In this document: positions 1 to 15,000 of the stretch, one piece after another
Numbering within the stretch: position 1 is the first letter of the stretch
Layout of the letters: each line of letters starts with the position of its first letter
Assembly: GCA_905178155.1 (NCBI GenBank)
Contig: CAJINV010000001.1
Span: 10,135,432 to 10,199,431, forward strand
DNA from: Amoebophrya sp. A120
Lineage: Eukaryota > Sar > Dinophyceae > Syndiniales > Amoebophryaceae
Direction of reading: 5' to 3'
DNA: 64,000 nucleotides
The notes under the pieces: model-generated
What the model saw: only the letters and a program-made list of their open reading frames with translations
What the model was told of the DNA's origin: nothing
The model's database searches: none
Position numbers and translations under genes: made by a program

Positions 1-3000
1 TCCTCCACCACGGCGTCCGCATCGAGCGAGAGGAGCTTCACGTCGAGCGCCCGCGAGCGCGCTGGCACGAAGCTGCAGAGCGTCCGGCTTCGCCGCATGG
101 CGGCAACCTACTTTTTGGAGACCGCCCGCAGTCCCAAGTGGTGCAAGCCGTTGTTCTGGGGCGCCCCGGTGGTGAACGAAATGACCGGAAGCAAACTCGA
201 GGACACCCAGGATACCAACGCTGCCTTCGCGGAGCTGCTCGGGGCCGTCGCTTTGGAGTCGGACCTGGTAACCCGAAACCTGTATTGGGCCGCTCTGAAA
301 AACGCATTCTACATGGTGCTCCAGCCCGCCGGCGACGACCCGGAAGACTGGCTAGCGCAGTACGAGTGGATTGCCAGTCTGGACGGTGATCTGAGCAAGA
401 AGTACGAGGCTAGCCTGGACCGGCTCCGCGCGAAACAACCCGGAGTGGACCAGAAGTTTGTGAATCGGTACGAACTCGCGAAGAAGCTGGAGGCAGCCCT
501 GCTTTCACTTCTGGAATTACTGGACAAACCCACGGTCGAGCGCGCGTTCAAGAAAGAGATTTTGGAGTTCGTCGAGCACATTCACGAAAAATTCAAGAAC
601 CTGTCGGATGGCTTGTGGTCAAAGTTTGCACAGTTTATCGCGGGTGCGCACACCCAGTTGGTCAGTCTGGCTGCCGACCAACGGCAGCAGGACGCAGCAA
701 AGAGCAAGCAGGAGCTGCGCAAGTTGTTTCGCGAAGTTCAGCAGGAGAGCATGCTCTTCGGTGAGGGTAGCGCTGCAGTTCAGCAGATGGATGTAGACGC
801 TGGATTTGCGGGTGCAGACGATGTGGAAGCAGATGAGAAAAGGCGGAATACAAGACGCAAAAGTCAGGCAAAGACCAAGACGCGCAAGACGCGGCAAGAC
901 CGGGAAGCCCGCATGGCGGGATCCGCGGTGCTGGACCAGGGCGACGAAGCGACGCAGCGTGCTCTTGACCGGTACACCGGTCGCTTTACACAGCAAAGGG
1001 CGGACGACACTTTTGTGGTGCAAGAGAAGCCGAACGTGGACAGCTCCGTGGTGGATGCTGCAGACTGGAGTCTGCTCTTTCTGCTCCGCAACGCACACGA
1101 ACAACGCCACAGCGCACTGGAGAGCGTCCGCACGCTGCAGGTTGGCAAGTACCAGGAGGAGCCGCTGCGCAACTTTTGGGATGCGCTGTATCGGGACTCG
1201 TACGTGGGCGAAGGAGCGGACAACACGAGTGGCGGCGACTATTCGACCTTGCTTCACCAGTCAAAAAACCGCTGGAAGAGCGTCACCACGCCTCGACGCC
1301 TGCAGACGTTGCTGCAAATGTTCGAGCCGTTACTGGTGCGTCTCCAAGATGACCGAATGCTGGTGTATGGGACGGATATGGAGGATACCGTTGTGCAACG
1401 CGCGTCTTCAGCGGCGGCCTCCGACGAGGAGAAAAACACTCAGTCACAAAGCAGAAGAGCCACGGGGGGAAAAGCGTCGGCCAAGCCGGCAGGCAAAGCT
1501 GCAGGAGCGCGAGACGAGCAGAGAAAGGACGACGAGAACAAGTCGCTGCTTCCCATTGAGAGCTACGATGGTCGTGAGTCTCCCGGGCAGAGCAGCGCGG
1601 GGAAATTCTGGAACGCGGCGGACGAGGGGCTCACAGCGGGCCGCTTCGCCGGAAGCCGGAAACCTTTCTCTGTTTTGATCGCCCGGCTGTACGCCGGACT
1701 AGCCCAAGCGCAGTGGCAGCTGGCAGACCAGACGCGCGTGGTTGTGCCTAAGTTGCGCGCCATGTGCGACCGAGTGGTGACCGCGAAAGACGAAAAACGC
1801 GCGGCGCCGGACGACGAAGCTGTTTTCAAATGGTGCCGGAAAATGAAGTTCATCACGGGCGTTATCTCTGCTGGAAAACCCGAAAGCGAGTTACCCGTCG
1901 CGGAACGCGATCGGGTGCTGCTTCAGAAGGTGCAGTTCACGGACTTTGAGCTGTCCCCAGCAGTGCTGGGCATGTTCCATTCGGTTCTCAAGTCCGGTAG
2001 TCAGTGGACCGAGTCGCGCGTGTGGGAGCTACCAGAAGCACTCGCCACGGTGTTGCGCCCACGCCGAGATGTTGGCCACAGCAGTGGAAAGAGTGGCGAT
2101 AACGTTGCCGCTTCCGCCGAGAAGCTCGCGGAACTAATCTACCGAGAGCCTCTAGCCGCCCCGTTCCCGCGCCCGAAGCCCGTGATTATGAGCATCCTGC
2201 GGTTGCTGAACCTGCACCTCTGGGGTGGCAACAGAAGGACCAACCAAATTCCTCCGGCGTTGACCGTGACGTTGTCTGAGTACTCCCTGGGCATGACCGT
2301 GCTACCGAATGCGGGTCGGATTTTGTACGACATGGTATCGCCGCAAATCCAGAAGCTTCTGGACAAAGCAAATGCGCTGAGAAACGAGCTAGCCACCGAG
2401 GTTGCAACCTACGAGGCACGCAAAAATGCTGCCCCGCCGAGCTCTTCACCACGTGAGGCTGGAGCCAGCGTAAGCGGGTCGCCGTCCGCGAGAACAAAAG
2501 ATCGAAAAACCGAAGGCAGTCGCAAGATTCTGAAGCTCGTCGGAGAACTGGGGCTGGTCCGGGAAAAGCGCCAGAAGCTCGAACACGTGGTCGCGAATCG
2601 CATGGCCGTCGTGTCGCGCGACTGGTCCACGTTGGCGACCAGTCGGAAAGCACGGCTTCCGGAAAATCCGTCCGTCGGCTTGTGGCATGTGAATGTGTTC
2701 GCGCGCGTTACCAACATCCAGATCTACAGCGTCATGTCGCTTCTCGGGGCCCTGGACAGTTTGGGGCGACACCTGGCTGCAACGGCGCATAGCACCACCA
2801 CCGTGGAGGATGCGCTGGCGTGGGCGAGGTTCTGCAGCTGGCAGGCCCAGTTGTTCCCAGCGCAGGTACAGGACGAGAGTTGTGGAGGAACTCTGGCCAC
2901 CGGGCCGCCGGCAATGTTCAACGCACAAGGGGCTAGTAGCTTGATGCAACAGATGAAACCAAATCAAGACAGCAGTGAAACTCCTGAAATCGACGGCGCG

Positions 3001-6000
3001 TCATCTGCTCCCGTGCAGCTTGGGGGTGCGAAATACAAACTGCGAGGGCAAGAGGACCATGAGTTCTTCTGGACGCGCGTTGCTGCGACGCCGGACGAGG
3101 AAACGCAGATGCGAACCCGGTTATTGCGGGGTTACCTGGAACTGCTGACGCGTGAGGGCGGTGGAGGTGTGGGCTTTGCGGCTCTGCCGATGTTTCTCTA
3201 CCAAAGCCTGGAAAAGATTCGGGAAGCACAGAATGCCAGGCAAGACCACCGAACGAGCGCCGTGGCTGCGGTGGAAAATCATGGAAATCAAGATGAGGCA
3301 AACCGCAAGGCCCAAGAAGCCGTTTCTACGCGGGAGAAGAGCAAAGGCGCCATGGAGGTGGACGACGGGTTTGTCGATGCGGGCGGAGCAGCGGCGGTTG
3401 AGGCGGAGGCTGCTGCGCGTGCCGAAGAGCAAAAGGAGGGTTTTTTCGGCGGGATGGTGACAGGAGCGCGGGAGTATTTTAATTTAGACGAGGGGCAACA
3501 AGCGGAGGCTGCGATGGATGTGGACGAAGAAGAGGACGATGCACAAGAAAACGCTGCTGACGGCAGCCCTGGAAGCCGTGACTCGAAAGTCAAGAAAACA
3601 ACCATCACGCTGAAGTCGACCGACGGAAATCAGGCTCCGGGAGATAGCAAGACCGAGGAGGAGGCTGAGCAAGCACAAGTCGGAAAACACCCCCGCTTCG
3701 AGCTGTTTCCGTTGTTCCGCGTGATGCTGCTAGGCCTACCTGACGAAAGCACGGTGCTGGACGCGTTTCTGCAAGACGCGAAGGGAGTCGAGGTTGCGGT
3801 ACGAAAAGAGGCGTTTGGGGGATCTTCAGAGAGTGATTTAGGGGAGGACGATCTAACCTCAGAAATTGATCTTCTGGGATCTTCGGCGGTGGCCTACACG
3901 TCTGTCTCGCCGCTCTTCGTCAAAACCGAGGAAACGCGACACCGGGCCATTGCGCGCACGCGCGAGTCTGCAGCTGGCCGTCCCCTGACCGATACCGAAT
4001 TGCGGTCGCTGAGTGTCAGTAGCGTTCTGGCCGCGGCGCTGCAACAGGACGTCCTCCAGAACTTGATCGCTCGAGAGGCTGCCCGCAAGTTGCAGCAGTT
4101 TCAGCAGGTCGCCAACCGCGCATATCGCTTGGCGCAACGCAAAACAGACGTCGTCGAGGCGGTGCAATTCGACGCGGAACACACTTGGTTTGCTCAGGTA
4201 GAAATGGACGGATTGAAGAAGTTTCCGGAAGCGGCCGCGATCCTCAGCGCTGCCAACCTCGACGTTGCGGACGGTTCTCCACAGGGGGGACAGCTGGTGC
4301 TCGTGCACGACCTGCCGCGGTTTGCGCAGCGCGCGGCTGCGGTCGGCCTGCTGCGAAAAGTGGACCAGGTTTTTGGAAGCAAAACTAAAGACGAACTTCG
4401 AGAGGGCGCGCTGCGGCCTGAAGACGACGAGCTGGAGTCGGAGGAGGACCAGCAGCAGAAGGTGTTCCACGATATGATGGCGTCGATCGCGTTACCGCGA
4501 AATGCCGAGCTCGCGACCCAGTACCCGGTGCTGGCCCCGTCTTTGCGGGCCTTTCCGCTGAACAGCCTTTTGCCGTCTACACTGCAGATTTTCACAGCCA
4601 TGCTCGACCGGGGGGCGCAGTTGGAAGGCGGAGGCGCGGCAAAAATGGTGGACAAGATCTCGATCCTCTTTTCGATGGAACGCACGGTCGGAGTTTTGAA
4701 GGCACTGCGGCATCTGTTGGACCAGCACCCGGAAGCGCAGTTTTCGTCCGATATCTGGACAGTTCTGGTTCGTGCCATAAATGAGAATCGGACGGCGTTG
4801 CTGAATATGAAACTGCAGGCCGTGCAGGAATTCCTGCTTCTGATCCGCACATACATGCTGCTGGACCGACAGGATATCAAATTGGCCGCGGCAGCAGCGA
4901 CTGCAAAAAATGCGGAACTGTTTTCGACGACTGAATTTGCGCAGATGCTTCACGAACTGCCTTTCGTTGCAGGTGATCCTCACGCGGATCGACCGGAAAG
5001 CAGTCCAGGAAATGGAAAAACGACAAGCACGTGCAAGAAGCTCGGTTTGTTTCTACCGGACGTCGTTCTAAAGTTCTTGCGGGAAACCTTGCTCGAGCGC
5101 GGAACGGCCAGCAGCGACACAACAGCACCGCTCGCGCAGATTCGTCGGGCCCACCGAGACCTGGCGTTTGGCATTTTGTCCTCCTATGTGGAGTGCGGTG
5201 ACAACATTAGCGTCCCCGCGAACGTTGGCGCGGCCATCCAGTTCGAGGCCGCCGCGCGCCAACTGAAGGAGGCAGTGGAGCTGCGCGCGACTTCCTACGC
5301 ATCCAATACAGTGCTCACAGCGCAGACGCAGATGGCCTACCGTGTCGCGAAGACGACGAGCTGGACGATTTTGAAGGGGTATCTTCTAGACAAGACCAAC
5401 CCCATTCCGGATTCTGCTTTGGACGCGGTGAACGCAGTCATCGACGCCGTGGGTGCCTCCGGGCCGCAAAAAGCCTCTCCTTACGTGAGCGCAGGATCAG
5501 CAGGTGCATCGCCATCGAGCAGCCCGATCGTGCAGCCGAGTCTCGCACGCGCGAATTCGTCTGGCGGCCAGATCACGAATCAGTTTCGTAACCAGCACCA
5601 CAAATCCGATGTCCGTGCTGCCATCCACATGTTCGATCTGCTCGGGCACCTGATATCGGAGAGGCGGCAAAACATCCTTCCGCCGGCCACACTTAGCAGA
5701 ATCGCGCAAGTCTTCCACTCTCTGGCGTGGTGGGCCCGCAAGCGCATCAAGCTGGCGTGCGGCGTGAAAAAGCCCTCGGACCAGCAACCGAGTTTCCTTT
5801 CGCGCGAGACGACGTCCGGGGAACTCACCAGAGGACGAAGTCGAACGAACAAGCTGCGCGACACTTCGCCGGAGGGGTGGTCCCCGACGAAAGGAAAGGC
5901 CGGGAGTTCGCACGCAAATGCTTCGTCGACAAGCAGCTTGCGCCTGGATCTTCTCGACCGCATCACCTCGCTTCTGCTCACCATGCAAGGCAGCAACATC

Positions 6001-9000
6001 GGAGGTGCTCTGACGGACTCCCCGCTGTTGTCCGAGTTGCGCCAGGTGGCGGTTTCCTTCCTTGGCTTCACCACGACTCCTGCATCCCGAGGAGCAGGAC
6101 AAACGAAGACAGACGAGCAGCAAAGTTCTTTCCTGAACCCGGAATTGAAGCGAGCCCTCGAGACCGCAGAGTCGCAGTACAAGCCGGGAAACCAGGACCG
6201 CACCGCGCCATCTGCGAAGGAGCGTTTCCTAGGACCTGCGAAGCCGTCGCTGCAACAGCTGCAACAGTCAGAGTACATGGTCTGTCTCACCTCATTCGAT
6301 AGGTACGCGCGTCTCCGTAGTCGTGTGCTGAACGAGTTCTTTGCAGCGCGCGCCGCGCTCGCAGTCCCAGATAGCGTTCTCGACGACGACATCGCTGCCA
6401 CGCTCCTTCGCGAGCACTTGTTCCTGATACAGCATCTGGCGGGCACCTTGGACGACGGTGACGAAGAGCCGTCGGAGCAGGACGGCACGATTACGAAGAC
6501 AAGTGCAGCAAGAGGCGGGATTCAGAGCGCCGTGAGCAGTTGGCTCATGAACACAGCAGCTGCCAAAGGCGACCAGTTTCAGGAAGTCGTAAGTCGGTTC
6601 TCCGCGTTCGCACAGGGAATTTTCGGCGGCATGGCAGCACCGAGCTCGACTGAAGACGCGGATATGGCAGACGCGTCGCCTGCCACCAGTGCACATCGAT
6701 CGCCGACCCGCACCTCGTCTCTCTCGTCGAATGGCGGCACGGATCTGTCGCGACGTGTGCCGATGAACATCGCGGCCCGGTGGGAAGCCTACCGACGTCT
6801 GCGTCTGATGCGACGGGACGATACCGCCGGTGCGATGAGCCAGGCGCTCGCCGCGCTGCAGACTTTGTTACGCACCAGGCTGAGCGCGACACGTACGTCG
6901 CCGGCGTTGCTCGCCGGAGGCCTGCCCATGCCGGCCGTGGGGGAGGAGCACTATCCGACGCTGCTCTTCCGCGTGCTGCACCTCAGTTTGAAGCACGTGT
7001 CCGCACAGGAAAACGAAGTCCTGGACAAGCGCATCAGGAAAGAGGCCTTCGACCTCGTTGCGCGTGTCCTGGTGCCGGCAAAAGACCCGTCTGCAGCCGC
7101 CCGTGGTCGATCCGGACAGCCGAAAGCTGGCGTTGACGACAAAGTCTACCTGCCCTCCCTGCGTGAGCTCAGCATCATCGCGAAGTCGCTGGGCGTCCCA
7201 CTAAAGGAGACGCGGCGCCAGGGCGGGTCCGCCGAAATCGAATCGCGCATCAACCCGAAGGTGTTTCAGTCACAGCTGGAGTGGGACGCGATCAAGGACG
7301 CGTGCCGGGCTGCCTGGCTGGACCGCGCGACCGACCCGCAGCCCGGTCTCGAAACCGCGATCCTGAACGTCCACCGTGTAGCCTTCCTCCGCAAGTTTGG
7401 TTCGCAACTTCTGCACGCGGCAGAGTTTTCACGAAACCTGGACGCGGCCAACGAAGAAGGTCACGATCAAGAGGACAGCAACGCTCGGGCTAGCAGCTTC
7501 GCTGGATTCGTCGACCAGATGCGCGAACTGATTCCGAACAAAAAGTTTGTCGAGTTTTACCAGGGCGTTGCGCCGCTCCTCGTCACCGCCTCAGATGGTC
7601 CGGCAGGTGGGGGCGACGGCCCGCCCGGAAAGGCTCCAGAAGTAGAGGATGAACATACGCGGGTTGCGCGACGGGCGGCGGAGAACGATGCCCACCGAAA
7701 GTTGTGCGACCATGCGAGTAATCCACAGCACTTGAGTGCCGAACTGCTGCGAAACATTGTTTTGGCGGGTTGTCTTGAGCCGCGCGGAGGCAACATAGGA
7801 GCCACTTTGCGGACTGCGCAAGGTGGAGGTGGGAGTGATGGCGCGGTTTTGGGAGCCGGCCGATCGCTACTTCCGGATCGCCGAGCGGAGCGAGTTTTGA
7901 AGCAGCTCCACGAGCGCGCCCTGGTCAATGAGGACGTGGAGCTTGCGGTGATCCTCCCGGTGCTGGAATACATGGGATCTTCTGGAAGCCCAGCGGGAAC
8001 TGCCGATGCGCCACCCAAACCTGCAGCGAGCAATCTGCTTGTTGTCCTTCCCCTGTATTGGCTCAAACGCATCGCTTTTCTGTATGCGACTACGCGAAGT
8101 ATCGCGATGGACCAGCAAGACGAAACCTCCGCTGCCACCTTGAAGAACTTCGTGAAGCGCCTGCGCAACTTGTTCGAGGCGCAGATCGTGTTACAAGTGT
8201 TTGCGTCGCGGCACGAGGGAGAACCGGAGAAAAGGAAGCTGGCCTTCGACGCGCTTGTCGAATTGCTGCAAGATCCGCTGGTGAAGCAAACGATTACAAC
8301 CTTTGTCGACGAGAACGACGAGGACCTACTCCCAGAACGAGAGTTCCAGGCTGAAGGAACACCTGACAAACAGAAAGTCCCGGCCGCGTCGCTGGTCGCG
8401 AAGATTTTAGCGTTGGTCTGGCGACTAGATTTGATGTCCGGCGTTGCGGCGGGTGACGACGAAGAGAAGAACAGAAAGGACTTCCATGAATTCCGCCGCG
8501 CGGTACAAGCGCAGGTAGAACCCCGCATCGTGAACGCGCTTTTTGGTCGGGACGTTAGCAGCTTCACTGCGGCGGGAAAGCGCTCGGCGTACTTCGGTTC
8601 TGGTGAAGTTGACGAGCTTCTCACCGCCTGTGCGAACATCAAGTCCTATGCGAAATCGCTGAAAACGGTTCCAACGCGGTTTGAAGTGGAGACCCTGGTT
8701 GCACGGGGTGTGGACCAACTGGCCGAGTTTTTCGGCAGTGCTGGCCTCAAGCGCACGAGCGAGATCCAGGACGTGTATTCGAAGATCGTTCTGCGGGAGC
8801 ACAACGTCGCCTGGATTCCGCAGTCGGATGCGCGGGTCGCACTAGATCATCTGTTTTCCGTCCTGCTTGCCACGGCGGATCTGGTCATCACCGCTTCCGA
8901 AAGCTCGGCGTTGCGCAACGCCCTGATGGATTACGGCGCCGAGTCGAGTGTCCTGAATCCGGCGCTGGACCGCCCGGACCGAGCCGCCGCGGTGGCGGGA

Positions 9001-12000
9001 ATTCTTCCGACCCTCGGCCTCTCGCAGTCGCTACACAAGCGGCTCACCGACGTTTTGCTTGCTGGAATGTCCGTGTTCGTGCGCGCCTGGAGCAAAGACG
9101 TGCTCTACGCCAACGCGGACTTACCGCGTGAAGACTGGCACAAGGTGGTGGCCGCGGATGACAAAGAGGACCCCGATCTTCTTCGCCGGCAGACGAATGC
9201 CCAGCTTACTGCGCAGATGCGCGAGGTTGCAAAAACAGAGCAGATGTTGCGCAAATTTGCCGGTTTGTCGAAGAAGCATGTAGACAAAAACAGCAGAGCA
9301 AAGCGAAAAGAAGATGATGAACAAGAACCCACGTCGCAAGTCGAAACCGACACTATGATCGCGACCACCACTTCTCTTTCCCTCACACCTGCGGAAGCGA
9401 AAAAACTTGACGAGGAAGTCGATCGGCGAGCCAGCGAGCGCCAAATCCTGAGCGAACCACCACTGCGAAACACGAAGAACGGGCTGTTTGACGCGGTTGC
9501 ACACCAATTAGAGACCTACCATCCGGAGTTGGTGCGCGCAGCGTTGACACAAAACAGCGTGTGGGTCCACCGCAACTTGGCCGCCACGGATGCACTAGCC
9601 CATGGAGGCAGAGAAGAGAAGAATGAAGAAGAGGTCTCCTCACAGGGGGCGCAAAATTCAGAAGCAGATTCTTCCACGTCCGCATCGGAGCACGTCAACA
9701 CTTCCCGCGTTTCGGACCCCACGAAGCTCACCGGAACGATGCTGCGAGAGCAGGTCTTCACTGTCATGCGCGCGCTAAGGCACAGCCTGTTCGGCCCTCT
9801 CCTCGGCTTTGCCTACGAGTACGATGCGAGGCGAGGCAAGTTTACGGAGATGTTTGTGGGCGAGACGCAGTACAGCTCGGCCTTCCTCGAGTACTGGCGC
9901 ACACTGTACAGTGGGACGCTGTTCCAGAACGCAAGTCTCCGGAACAAAGTTCTGCAGGCGGTGCAGCGAGCGCAGCAGGAAGAGAGCGGCGGCAAAGCCA
10001 CAACGGAGGAACAGCAACAGGCGCTGCTGTCCGTGGACGCGGTAATGCGGGCACGCAAGGCGCCAAGCTTCGACGCTTACTTGGACTACGTACGAAAGTT
10101 CCACGCCGAGGGCGATCTAGAAGCCCTCGCCGCAGCGGAGATTTACCGTCTTCCCATTTACCTCTACGCGGAAAATCGCAATGGAAATCCTGAGTCTAGT
10201 TCTACTAGCAAGGTCAAATTGCGCCGGGTTATCTACCCGCGCTTGCGGTTTTCAGTGGGCGACGACGAGACCCGCGAGCAAACGCGAGATCTGCTAAGTC
10301 TCTACTACAGCGACTTTCAGCGGGCGCCGTCCATCAATGGGCGCGAACACGACCAGGACAAAACCTTGGTGTACACAGCGCAAGAGGCGGAAGTTCTCGA
10401 GCGGCTCGCGGTGCCGCAGGCAGCGCTGCCAGCGCTGCCATGGCTGGAAACACTGACAGAAGAGCGTGTGACGGTCTTCGAAACCGTGGATGTTTCTTCG
10501 CAACGCATCCGCGTCAACTCTTTCTTGACGCGAGCGCGGCTGACCTTGATGGAGCATCCGGATCGCTTCGGAGATTTCGTGCAGAAGACCTTACTTCCCT
10601 TTGGGCTTTCGGTGGATAGCACCCTTGGGGCAGACGGTAACTTGAAAATCAAAAATCTGTCCTTCGACCGGTATGATGCAAACGAGGCGAAACTACTGCG
10701 CGCACTGCTGCTCCTGACAGACACCACAACGGAAGCGAGTCTGGGTGTCGCTTCGATTGCCGAAGTCCTGCCGCGGAACTTGGCGGCGCACGCAGAGGCG
10801 AAGAGGAAGAACCGCATGACGGACGATGCGGAAGTGAAGGCGGGCGCAACGATAACTCAAACGCACGCAGGTCTCCTCGGCCTGGCACCCAGTTCGGTGC
10901 CGCTCGCGGTTCGCGAACAGCTGGCGTTTCTGCCAAAGGAAGATCCAAACGAGATTCTGTTTACACTGATCCCCGGAGTGCCGGGTGCCGACAGCGGCTT
11001 GCACGCGGCCATGGGAGAGGAGGACCAGGCGACCGGAGAGATGCGGCTGCAGCCTCCGAAACCGAAATCCAAAGCAGCACAGAAGCCCAGCGCCCGATAC
11101 GCCCGAGAACGGTTCGCGCACCGCTTGCACGTTGAGACCAAAAACAAGCTAGGCCTTCTCGAACCTCTGCCGGAAGGAGCGAGTGGGGGCATTGTGGCCG
11201 ACATGACTGCAGCAGCAACCGATAAGCTAAAAGCTGTCGGCGAGGGCTTGACGAGGATTCTTGGACCGTCCCCAGAGTCCACTGACGCTGGCAAACCACC
11301 GCTGCAGCTGCACTATGGAGTTACTCAGCGAGAACTGCAGAAGCTTTCAGGAGCACCAGGCTCGTGGTATCGCCTTCTTCGACAGGTTGTCGCCGAAGTT
11401 TTGAAAACCGCTGAACCCGAGTTATCATCTACTTCGAAGGTGGGACCACATCCAGCGCGCGGCCGTAAAACCGTTCGCCGGCAGCAGGAAACGCGCATTG
11501 TGTACAGTGCCGTACTCGGAAAGATGCGCCGGCTGATTACAGAACAGGGTCTGCAAGCTGCTGCCGCCCGGAAGGGCGCCGCAAGTGAGATCGCCCCGAG
11601 CCTCCGTATCACGGAAGGGGAATTTGACAAGGCCGTGACGGATTACCGAAAATCACCGCCCGCGTTAGAAAGCCCCTCGCAGTTGGCGGACTTCTTCGCG
11701 GTTGTGTACGCAAATGCACTCGATCCTGGTGATAGGTACTCTCTGTTGCCACCGGAGCTGAGTCTCTTTGCGGTGCTTGAGGATTCCGTGGCAAAGCGTC
11801 GGCACCAACTTGAATGGGAGACCGCTTCCCCACAAATGGCAGACCGCCTACGACATGCTCCTCCACCGAAGCCGACGCAATTGGAGTTCTTCGACCTTGC
11901 TGACCTCAATTTGCAATTGCTGCAAACGCTGCAGGCACAGGCCGCCAACGGTGTACGCATTCTAACGCGAATACAGGAGCCTACCAGTGGAGACTACTTC

Positions 12001-15000
12001 TACTCGCGTGCGCAATTCAAGCGGCGGGTGGACGTCACAGCCGAGGAAGCGGAGCGGTACCAGTGGCGCGGGGTGAATGCGCGCAACAAGGTCGTTGTGT
12101 ACAGCATCGAGGTTGCAGATGCAGGCAAGTATTCGCTCACTGCACAGGACGTCACGCAGACTGCGACCTCAGTGCACGATCTGCCACTCGCGCACACGGT
12201 ACCGGACGGGCACTTTGCTGCTACTCTCGGGCAGGCACAAACCTACCTGCAAGACCGCAGTGGGGTACGAGTGAAGTACTTGTTGTACCTCGGGGAATTG
12301 CTCTCGCAGAAGTTTTGTCCACGGTCGCAGAGTCGGGACGATGCTCTTCTGGTCGTGCCACTGTATGAGAGTGCGGCGCGGCCCGACGATGCTGGCAATC
12401 AGCCCGACGATCCAATGTCTGGCAGCGCCCAACATCACGAAGAAGCAGCCTACAAGGGTATCGCTAACGTTCTGCACCGCGGGATTTCTTCGCGAGCTGC
12501 TATACGCGCAATGGAGCGCTTCTGGTGCCGCGGCGAAGCGTCCTCATCGATTCTGGATGAATCTTCCACGGTTACACGCCGCTTCATTCGCTTTGACGTT
12601 CCCGCTGTAGCAAGTTCCAGCGCGGACCCAACCGGGGAAAGCACACTGTTGCTGCACGAACCGTCAGTTCTCAGGATGGCGTTTCTGAGCAAAATTTACC
12701 AGCAGAACTTCTCCCCCCAGGCTGAACACGACCTGGACGAGGTGCTGCCTCTGTTTGTGCAACCTGAAGAGGTGGAGCCAGGCAGCAGTAGTGGAGCCGG
12801 TAAAGATTCTGTGCAGAACGCAGGAGCACAGAACAATAAAGCCAGCGGCTCAGCTTTGTACGCCGGGCTCCACACGACAAGCAGGGAGCTCGCGCTTTCC
12901 CCCGCAGTGGAAGAGGCTATGGGTGTGTTGCAGGAACAGCAGCGCCGGTTCTGGGAAGTGGAACAACAGTTGCTCCAGAACAGCCACGCGGTGCAGCTGC
13001 TGCTGCAGCGAAAGCTTGCCGCAGCACACGAGGCTGCGAAGAAGGACATCGATCAACTTGTGAAGGTCCTAGAAGAGCTGCAGAGCATTACTGGTGCGGC
13101 GCCCGACTCGGTCGTGCCGCGTAATCACCCGATCTGGGGTACTTTAAGAGGCGCCATTACATCCGGAGTTCAAGCTCTGGACGATTTGCACCGGCAGCGT
13201 CAGCTTTTTGCAGTGGATCGATCGGCGGGGGTTGGCGACTCAGTCGTGATAGCAGAGTACCATCGTGATGCAACGAATGGCGGAGGGAGTTGGCAGGGGA
13301 CGCTCGGATGGGTCCGAAAATGCACGGTTGTGATGGACGCTGCTAGCGACGGCGGCAGTAGTGCACCGGACGGGGAGTCATCTTTTGCGGACATGCTGAC
13401 GCCAGTAATCGGTTCTGTCACGATGCTTGGACAAATGGAAGCAGCCTCGAAAGCCGCACAGATCAAGGACGTCGAGAAGAAAGTCAAGCTTTCCGAGGAG
13501 AAGTTGGAGGTAAGTCGACAGATCCTCGCGACCCTCACGCCTGCTGGCGCCGCGATTCGGGAGACGCACGAGGTCCAAAGAAAAATGCTTTTCACGGAAT
13601 TTGAGCAGTCGGTCCAGGACTTTGTAGCCAATAAAATCAGAAGCACGACGAGGCAGGGTGGTGGCATCCCGCAAGGTGAGCAACCCACGGATGAGATGTG
13701 GAAGTTCGTGATGGGTTTCATTCAACCTTATGTTGCGGAACTGGGAGAGTTGGAGGAGCGGATTAAGTTCAAGTACTGGCAACAGAAAAAACCAAAAGAG
13801 GATGAAGCTGCTGCGGTGAAGCAGGAGGCTGAGAAGATACTTCAAGAAGCAACCAAGCTCAATGAAGAAATGGAAGGCAAGATTATTGAGGAAATTCGGA
13901 ACCAGCGCCTTGGCGATCCTGACGCCCCGGTGACGCCCGACGAGCGCGCAGACATTGAGACTGGACCGCACGGCGCCAGTATTCGTGCCATGAAAGAGGA
14001 GCAAAAGCAGGCGGCGCTCCGATCAGAGGCTGCGAATACAAAGCTGAAGTCGATTCAAGACGAAGTGAAGCGGATGATGGAGCAGCAGGATAGAGAAGTG
14101 AACGAAGCAAAAGCTACAAGGCATGCGCTTTTGGCTAGTGCGGAAAGGACAATCGCGAGGAGGAACGAAAATGCGAATAGGCTAGCGCAGGCACAGTGGG
14201 ACAGCATTTTGAAAACAAAAGTGACATCGGCGAAAGGAAGCGCGAAAATCAAGCAGTTTCTGACCGATCCATCGTTCGGAGGCTTGCTCGAGGCGCCGAT
14301 CTTTTCGACAGGACGCGTTGCGGTAGAAGGGGACCCGGACATCGCAAATCTCATCTCGAAGATGAACACGGCGCTGACCGTGCAAAATATCCAGCAAAAG
14401 GACGAGCACGAGCGCGCGCTAGATGACTTTAGTACAAAGCTTTCGACCGCGGTCTCGAACTACAACGCACGAGTGAAGAGAAAGGAGGAGGAGAAACGAG
14501 AGGGAATGCTGCAGGCACTGGCGCTGTTGCGAAGGGAGGAGCAGGAGCTCACAGCCAACCCATTGGAGCAGCAGTGGTCCGCAGTTCAGACCCAGCTGCG
14601 GAAGCAAGAGAAGGAGGACTATGGATTCGATGTGAAGGGGCGGTTTGTGTACAAGGAGGAGTGCCACGTAGAGGTGCGCAAAGTGTCCGCTTCACGCGTC
14701 GCCAAAGCGGCCAACAATCCCATACCGGAACAGTACGCTGGGGCCACGGAGGGGGTGAGTGGCGTGTTGGAAGATTCGGACGAGAGCGGGGAAATCCTCA
14801 TCGTGCCGTCGCAGTTGCTCAGCAAAAACAAACTGCTGCTGCGGCGACTCTGGGAGCTGCGCTTGCTGCAGCAACGCACGTTCAAAGCCAAGTCGCTGCT
14901 CCGCGACGCGCGCAGCGATATGGTGGAGTCGATGGCATTTCGCGAACGTTTCCTCGACTTGCCCGCGGACGACTTCCGGCACCGTCCGGGCGCGCTCGAG

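Noticed and set aside
619-1257. Long antisense frames opposite the giant exons, such as this 212-codon one
   Set aside because: High GC and biased codons of the sense gene create open antisense frames; none resembles a protein family.
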